From positions 9,484,989 through 9,548,988 of the forward strand of contig OU744451.1 of the NCBI GenBank assembly GCA_916610825.1: a stretch of DNA of 64,000 bases, read 5' to 3'. Origin of the DNA: Haliclystus octoradiatus (taxonomy: Eukaryota > Cnidaria > Staurozoa > Stauromedusae > Haliclystidae). A program made the translations under genes and the position numbers. This document shows, piece after piece, positions 57,522-64,000 of the stretch; position 1 is the stretch's first letter, and each line of letters starts with the position of its first letter. Below the pieces are notes generated by a model that was not told where the DNA came from, did no database searches, and saw only the letters and a program-made list of their open reading frames with translations.

Positions 57522-60500
57522 AAAAAAGCCGGTTTTTATGTTTTCAACTTTAAATGTCTCTCATACAAAAACGGGCGATACAATTCATTTCATTTCTTAG
57601 TATGTCATAGTCAAACGTGTATCGAAGTGATTTAAAAAAACTAGATAAAAAAATATCAAGTCTATATTTAGAAACAGCCATTTAAGTTGACCTCGATGTG
57701 ATTTCACCTCTTTTCAGATTTTGAAAAAGCCGGTTTTCTACTTTTTTTCACTTAAAATGTCTCTCATACTAAAACGGGCAAAACAATTCATTTCATTTCT
57801 TAGTATGTCATAGTCAAACGTGTATCGAAGTGATTTAAAAAAACTAGATGGAAAAATAACAAGTCTATATTTAGAAACAGCCATTTAAGTTGACCTCGGT
57901 GTGATTTCACGTCTTTTCAGATTTTGAAAAAAGCCGGTTTTTATGTTTTTCAACTTTAAATGTCTCTCATACTGAAACGAGAGATACAATTCACTTCATT
58001 TCTTAGTATGTCATAGTCAAACGTGTATCGAAGTGATTTAAAAAAACTAGATGGAAAAATATCAAGTCTATATTTAGAAACAGCCATTTAAGTTGACCTC
58101 GGTGTGATTTCACGTCTTTTCAGATTTTGAAAAAAGCCGGTTTTTATGTTTTTCAACTTTAAATGTCTCTCATACTGAAACGAGAGATACAATTCACTTC
58201 ATTTCTTAGTATGTCATAGCCAAACGTGTATCGAAGTGATTTAAAAAAACTAGATGGAAAAATATCAAGTCTATATTTAGAAACAGCCATTTAAGTTGAC
58301 CTAAGCGTGATTTCACGTCTTTTCAGATTTTGAAAAAGGCCGGTTTTCTACTTTCTCAAGTTTAATTATTTCTCATACTAAAACAGGCGATACAATTCAC
58401 TTCATTTCTTAGTATGTCATATTCAAACGTGTATCGAAGTGATTTAAAAAAACTAAATAAAAAAATATCAAGTCTATATTTAGAAACAGCCATTTAAGTT
58501 GACCTCGGTGTGATTTCACCTCTTCAGATTTTGAAAAAAGCCGGTTTTCTACTTTTTTTCACTTTAAATGTCTCTCATACTAAAACGGGCGATACAATTC
58601 ACTTCATTTCTTAGTATGTCATAGTCAAACGTGTATCGAAGTGATTTAAAAAAACTAGATGGAAAAATATCAAGTCTATATTTAGAAACAGCCATTTAAG
58701 TTGACCTAAGTGTGATTTCACGTCTTTTCAGATTTTGAAAAAGGCCGGTTTTCTACTTTCTCAAGTTTAATTATTTCTCATACTAAAACGGGCGTTACAA
58801 TTCACTTCATTTCTTAGTATGTCATAGTCAAACGTGTATCGAAGTGATTTAAAAAAACTAGATGGAAAAATATCAAGTCTATATTTAGAAACAGCCATTT
58901 AAGTTGACCTAAGTGTGATTTCACGTCTTTTCAGATTTTGAAAAAGGCCGGTTTTCTACTTTCTCAAGTTTAATTATTTCTCATACTAAAACGGGCGATA
59001 CAATTCACTTCATTTCTTAGTATGTCATAGTCAAACGTGTATCGAAGTGATTTAAAAAAACTAGATGGAAAAATATCAAGTCTATATTTAGAAACAGCCA
59101 TTTAAGTTGACCTAAGTGTGATTTCACGTCTTTTCAGATTTTGAAAAAGGCCGGTTTTCTACTTTCTCAAGTTTAATTATTTCTCATACTAAAACGGGCG
59201 ATACAATTCACTTCATTTCTTAGTATGTCATAGTCAAACGTGTATCGAAGTGATTTAAAAAAACTAGATGGAAAAATATCAAGTCTATATTTAGAAACAG
59301 CCATTTAAGTTGACCTAAGTGTGATTTCACGTCTTTTCAGATTTTGAAAAAGGCCGGTTTTCTACTTTCTCAAGTTTAATTATTTCTCATACTAAAACGG
59401 GCGATACAATTCACTTCATTTCTTAGTATGTCATAGTCAAACGTGTATCGAAGTGATTTAAAAAAACTAGATGGAAAAATATCAAGTCTATATTTAGAAA
59501 CAGCCATTTAAGTTGACCTAAGTGTGATTTCACGTCTTTTCAGATTTTGAAAAAAGCCGGTTTTTATGTTTTTCAACTTTAAATGTCTCTCATACTAAAA
59601 CGGGCGATACAATTCACTTCATTTCTTAGTATGTCATAGTCAAACGTGTATCAAAGTGATTTAAAAAAACTAGATGGAAAAATATCAAGTCTATATTTAG
59701 AAACAGCCATTTAAGTTGACCTAAGTGTGATTTCACGTTTTTTCAGATTTTGAAAAAGGCCGGTTTTCTACTTTCTCAAGTTTAATTATTTCTCATACTA
59801 AAACGGGCGATACAATTCACTTCATTTCTTAGTATGTAATAGTCAAACGTGTATCGAAGTGATTTAAAAAAACTAGATGGAAAAATATCTAGTCTATATT
59901 TAGAAACAGCCATTTAAGTTGACCTAAGTGTGATTTCACGTCTTTTCAGATTTTGAAAAAAGCCGGTTTTTATGTTTTTCAACTTTAAATGTCTCTCATA
60001 CTAAAACGGGAGATACAATTCACTTCATTTCTTAGTATGTCATAGTCAAACGTGTATCGAAGTGATTTAAAAAAACTAGATGGAAAAATATCAAGTCTAT
60101 ATTTAGAAACAGCCATTTAAGTTGACCTAAGTGTGATTTCACGTTTTTTCAGATTTTGAAAAAGGCCGGTTTTCTACTTTCTCAAGTTTAATTATTTCTC
60201 ATACTAAAACGGGCGATACAATTCACTTCATTTCTTAGTATGTCATAGTCAAACGTGTATCGAAGTGATTTAAAAAAACTAGATGGAAAAATATCAAGTC
60301 TATATTTAGAAACAGCCATTTAAGTTGACCTAAGTGTGATTTCACGTCTTTTCAGATTTTGAAAAAAGCCGGTTTTTATGTTTTTCAACTTTAAATGTCT
60401 CTCATACTAAAACGGGAGATACAATTCACTTCATTTCTTAGTATGTCATAGTCAAACGTGTATCGAAGTGATTTAAAAAACTAGATGGAAAAATATCAAG

Positions 60501-61015
60501 TCTATATTTAGAAACAGCCATTTAAGTTGACATCGGTGTGATTTCACGTCTTTTCAGATTTTGAAAAAAGCCGGTTTTTATGTTTTTCAACTTTAAATGT
60601 CTCTCATACTAAAACGGGAGATACAATTCACTTCATTTCTTAGTATGTCATAGTCAAACGTGTATCGAAGTGATTTAAAAAAACTAGATGGAAAAATATC
60701 AAGTCTATATTTAGAAACAGCCATTTAAGTTGACCTAAGTGTGATTTCACGTCTTTTCAGATTTTGAAAAAGGCCGGTTTTCTACTTTCTCAAGTTTAAT
60801 TATTTCTCATACTAAAACGGGCGATACAATTCACTTCATTTCTTAGTATGTCATAGTCAAACGTGTATCGAAGTGATTTAAAAAAACTAGATGAAAAAAT
60901 ATCAAGTCTATATTTAGAAACAGCCATTTAAGTTGACCTAGGTGTGATTTCACGTCTTTTCAGATTTTGAAAATAGCCGGTTTTTATGTTTTTCAACTTT
61001 AAATGTCTCTCAAAT
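57522..61015 (+). repeat. 203-bp tandem repeat array, about 17 units (left arm)
   Basis: The word GTGTATCGAAGTGATTTAAA recurs every 203 bp (202 twice): ATCGAAG at 57621, 57824, 58027, 58230, 58433, 58635, 58838, 59041, 59244, 59447, 59650 (one change), 59853, 60056, 60259, 60462, 60664, 60867. Two main unit forms differ in one segment: GGCCGGTTTTCTACTTTCTC and AGCCGGTTTTTATGTTTTTC. A more diverged unit follows in the same register (61070). No coding potential. Confidence 0.95.
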
Positions 61016-61239
61016 TAGGACGATGTGTGCCGATGACCTGATACCACTCTACATGGCTCTTACATGTGTATCGGATACAATTAAAAAGATTTGATGAGAA
61101 CATATCTTGCATTTATTTAGATACACCCATTTAAGTTGATATTGGGGGTATTTCAGGGTTTTCAAAATGCCCATTTTTCAATTTCTTCAATTTCTAGTTC
61201 TTTCAAATGAGAACGAGGCTGGAAAATCATTAGATATCA

Positions 61240-61562
61240 GTAGATATAGTTCTTAGATGTATATCAAATTTAAATAAAAAGGTTCATGGTAGTATGCACG
61301 AAATGTTATCACACATACTTAGAGCCACTTACCATATCTTGCTTACTTCATTAAACTGTAGGTGTTGTTGATGTTTATTGTGCAATTTTGTGGGTGTCAG
61401 TACTGTGATAGATATATTGATGGATATATTGCATGAAGTTGTGTAACATTCTTGGCACGTTTGATGAAATCTGATCTCTACGTGGTGGATGTTGCTTAAC
61501 AATCCTAGCTTTAAGACCACTCACTCATTTATTTCTATCTGTCTGTCGGTGAAGACGTCAAA
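61240..61562 (+). other. transposase leader region
   Basis: Unique sequence between the inner arm and the transposase ATG; should contain its promoter. Nothing recognisable. Confidence 0.4.
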
Positions 61563-62462
61563 ATGAATATGTATGAGATGTTCGTGATTATCTCGACCAT
61601 TGAAAATACTTTGGCCTTTTTAAGGTCGAAAAAATTAATCAGAAGACAGCCACCGGACTGCCCTGATTGTGCCCTACCAATGAAGGAGTATAAAAGAGCA
61701 GATATTTCAGATGGATATACGTGGAGGTGCAGAACCCATAGAAACAGGAAGATTTCAATTCGTGATGGATCGTACTTCGCAAAGTCAAGATTGAAACTTG
61801 GGGAGCTCATTCATCTTATGCATTTATGGTCAATGAACATACCTATACATACGCAAGTGGGGTATTCAACTACAAGTGAACGTTCAGTGATACAATGGAA
61901 CTCTTACATGCGGGACATTTGTTCCCATGAGCTTCTGACGAATCCTATCATTTTGGGGGGGCCTGACAGAACCGTGGAAATTGACGAGTCCCTCATGTCT
62001 AAACGGAAATACCATAGAGGACGATTAAGACGACAGGAATGGGTATTTGGTATGTATGAACGTGAACGAAAGATCGGTTTCTTTGAATATGTCACAGATC
62101 GTTCTGCACCGAGTCTGCTCCCAATCATAATGGCAAACATTGCTCCAGGTACCAAAATACATTCGGACGAATGGCGAGCTTACAACCAAATTAGCAATTT
62201 AAATGTATTACCACCTTTCACTCACGACACTGTAAACCACAGCGTCAATTTCGTAGATCCGATCACAGGATGTCATACAAATAATGTGGAGTGCTTTTGG
62301 AAAAATGCTAAGCGCAAAAAAGCATACATGTCAGGTACAACTAGAGCTATGTTACCAGGTCATTTAGATGAGTTCATGTGGCGAGGGATCTATGGCAGAA
62401 CGCATGCACTTGCATTCGAAAATGTCATAGATCAACTTGCTGCATGGTACCCAACTCCCTAA
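61563..62462 (+). CDS. Merlin-type (IS1595/ISXO2-like) DDE transposase
   Basis: Complete 299-residue frame without introns. N-terminal zinc ribbon: C33-x2-C36 ... C56-x2-H59 (CPDCALPMKEYK..RCRTH), then ISIRDGSYFAKSRLKLGEL, the helix-turn-helix-like segment usual in this family. Catalytic triad in RNase H fold: D141 in VEIDESLMSKRKYHRG, D202 in IHSDEWRAY, E243 in HTNNVECFWKNAK. It is the length and layout of bacterial IS1016/IS1595 transposases and of animal Merlin enzymes, which cut and paste the element by binding its ends. All catalytic and zinc-binding residues are present, so the enzyme may be functional. Flanked by inverted 203-bp repeat arms. Confidence 0.93.
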   Translation: MNMYEMFVIISTIENTLAFLRSKKLIRRQPPDCPDCALPMKEYKRADISDGYTWRCRTHRNRKISIRDGSYFAKSRLKLGELIHLMHLWSMNIPIHTQVGYSTTSERSVIQWNSYMRDICSHELLTNPIILGGPDRTVEIDESLMSKRKYHRGRLRRQEWVFGMYERERKIGFFEYVTDRSAPSLLPIIMANIAPGTKIHSDEWRAYNQISNLNVLPPFTHDTVNHSVNFVDPITGCHTNNVECFWKNAKRKKAYMSGTTRAMLPGHLDEFMWRGIYGRTHALAFENVIDQLAAWYPTP

Positions 62463-63029
62463 AATGAACTGGTAATATAGCCCTATCGCCGGGCCTGGCT
62501 GGCATGTATCCTTTTTTGATCTCCATGCTATTTGTAGACAAATTTCTGTGGTTCGTGACACTGTTGTAATTCTGACCCATTATCCGAATGTATTTTTGGC
62601 GTTTGCCATTGGGAGTAGGCTCCGAAACCGATCTTTCGTTTGTTCATCCATTTCTGGCATTTTGATTCTTTAATGATTATTGTATTTCCAATTAGACTGA
62701 ATGGCATACTCTTTTTCCATGATTCTGTGTGACCTTTTCAAAATTATAAGATATTCAGGAGTTCATGGGTACCAATTCGTTGCTCTTATCAATCAATCAA
62801 CATTATATACATAGAATACATCCTTTTTCTATATTTTAGAGCTCCATATACATGTATTGATAAAACATTGTATTACTGAACGTTCTTGTATTAATTCATT
62901 ATCAATTTCCACTTACGTATGTATAAACCCAGTAGCCCATATTTGTATAAGTATTGATGACTCCCCATCAATAATTTTAACTTGACTTTGTGACGTATTG
63001 AACTATCATGAATTGAAATCTTCTTGTAT
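62463..63029. other. transposon interior after the transposase
   Basis: AT-rich, without further frames or recognisable repeats. Confidence 0.4.
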
Positions 63030-63172
63030 ATTAACCATTATGCACCTTCATGTATATCCGGAAAAATATATGCAATTTTATACTCCTTCATTGGTAGGGC
63101 ACAATCAGTGCAATCCGGTGGCTGTCTTCTAATTAAATTTTTTGACCTTAAAAAGGCCAAACTGTACGCATG
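63030..63172 (-). pseudogene. inverted, decayed 5' fragment of the transposase gene
   Basis: On the minus strand, TTTGGCCTTTTTAAGGTC... followed by AGAAGACAGCCACCGGATTG and TGATTGTGCCCTACCAATGA matches 61610-61690 of the intact gene (codons about 16-45), with a first Cys codon region still readable; weaker similarity continues to about 63030 (GGATATACATGAAGGTGC against GGATATACGTGGAGGTGC). Several substitutions, a CPDC to CTDC change and small gaps show it is not functional. It places the right arm as an inverted duplicate of the left side of the element, reaching into the coding sequence. Confidence 0.8.
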
Positions 63173-63412
63173 TATATCAATGATTCAACAATTATATATA
63201 TAAAGAAATAATATTGAATGATTTTTTTATCTCTTAACATCTATGCATGATAACCCATCTCTTGAATCTCAATACAACTGCATATTTGATCAAAAATGAT
63301 ACTCCATGTACTTTCACAAACTTTTTTGAACTAAATCTAGCGATATCTGATAATTTCCCAGCCTCGTTCTCATTTGAAAGACGTACATGTCAGACAAAGT
63401 GAAGATTGGCAT

Positions 63413-64000
63413 TTTGAAAACCCTGAAATACCCCCAATATCAACTTAAATGGGTGTATCTAAATAAATGCAAGATATGTTCTCATCAAATCTTTTTAATT
63501 GTATCCGATACACATGTAAGAGCCATGTAGAGTGGTATCAGGTCATCGGCACACATCGTACTAATTTGAGAGACATTTAAAGTTGAAAAACATAAAAACC
63601 GGCTATTTTCAAAATCTGAAAAGACGTGAAATCACACCTAGGTCAACTTAAATGGCTGTTTCTAAATATAGACTTGATATTTTTTCATCTAGTTTTTTTA
63701 AATCACTTCGATACACGTTTGACTATGACATACTAAGAAATGAAGTGAATTGTATCGCCCGTTTTAGTATAAGAAATATTTAAACTTGAGAAAGTAGAAA
63801 ACCGGCTTTTTTCAAAATCTGAAAAGAGGTGAAATCACACCGAGGTCAACTTAAATGGCTGTTTCTAAATATAGACTTGATATTTTTCCATCTAGTTTTT
63901 TTAAATCACTTCGATACACGTTTGGCTATGACATACTAAGAAATGAAGTGAATTGTATCTCCCGTTTTAGTATGAGAGACATTTAAAGTTGAAAAACATA
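63413..64000 (-). repeat. 203-bp repeat array, right arm (continues past the window)
   Basis: Reverse complement of the left arm: the diverged innermost unit, then TTCGATACACGTTTGACTATGACATACTAAG repeated at about 203-bp spacing up to the last base of the window. About 2.9 units are visible. Confidence 0.95.

Larger units (their letters stand above)
57522..64000. mobile_element. Merlin/IS1595-type DNA transposon with tandem-repeat inverted arms (right end outside window)
   Basis: The left arm (about 57522-61165) and right arm (about 63413 to the window edge) are inverted copies built from a 203-bp tandem unit; between them lies an intact DDE transposase of the ISXO2/IS1016 type that defines the Merlin superfamily. 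The innermost units are nearly identical in both arms (one difference over about 300 bp at 60867-61165 versus 63413-63715) and the match then stops abruptly at TTCAAAATGCC. The left boundary is where unit homology begins (TTGAAAAAAGCCGG). The outer ends and target duplication cannot be checked because the right end is not in the window. Confidence 0.8.

Noticed and set aside
57522..61015. CRISPR-like or centromeric satellite array
   Set aside because: The units are contiguous 203-bp repeats without spacers, and the mirrored copy with a transposase between them fits transposon arms better than a free satellite.
61563..62462. A bacterial contaminant carrying an IS1595 transposase
   Set aside because: The gene is embedded in AT-rich repeat arms continuous with animal sequence, and Merlin elements with this enzyme are known in animals.

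Overview
This is a 64-kb window of an AT-rich animal genome. Split genes with GT-AG introns, four conserved animal gene families (CAF-1 p60, BUD13, MTF-1, PHIP/BRWD) and a very high density of DNA transposons and MITEs point to a metazoan. Short introns and the repeat style suggest an invertebrate, possibly a marine deuterostome such as a tunicate, but the sequence alone does not settle the species. All identifications below come from reading the translations and splice signals; no database search was run.

Layout. 494-7595 (+): the 3' part of CHAF1B, the WD40 p60 subunit of chromatin assembly factor 1; its first exons lie left of the window. 8646-9361 (+): a 5'-truncated LINE copy with a 10-bp target duplication. 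9813-17689 (-): a complete four-exon BUD13 (RES/spliceosome), convergent with CHAF1B. 19624-20622 (+): an intronless six-finger gene that reads as a short MTF-1 (metal-responsive transcription factor). 21462-56146 (-): one very large PHIP/BRWD gene that can be reconstructed as 45 coding exons and an open frame of 1750 codons (N-terminal domain, WD40 propeller, cryptic Tudor, two bromodomains, basic tail). 57184-57333 (+): half of a BIR (IAP) domain ending in a stop. About 57522 to beyond the right edge: a Merlin/IS1595-type DNA transposon.

The accessory content is the most unusual part. The right-hand transposon has an apparently intact DDE transposase (61563-62462) placed between long inverted arms made of a 203-bp tandem repeat: about 17 units on the left, and the mirror image starting on the right and running out of the window. 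The right inner arm also contains a decayed, inverted copy of the start of the transposase gene. In PHIP intron 9 there is a nest: a TTA-flanked Harbinger-like element (45229-51440) carries a 5332-bp palindromic element (45409-50740) with its own 6-bp target duplication (CCAGAG), 500-bp A-rich and T-rich arms, and four copies of an 82-bp hairpin. Introns elsewhere are sprinkled with MITEs whose ends and target duplications can be read directly (TA, TAA, 7-8 bp, and one family with an unusual 11-13 bp duplication).

Functionally, CHAF1B and PHIP/BRWD are chromatin factors, BUD13 a splicing factor and MTF-1 a transcription factor. Nothing suggests co-regulation beyond ordinary neighbourhood; the arrangement is convergent (CHAF1B/BUD13), divergent (BUD13/MTF-1) and convergent (MTF-1/PHIP).
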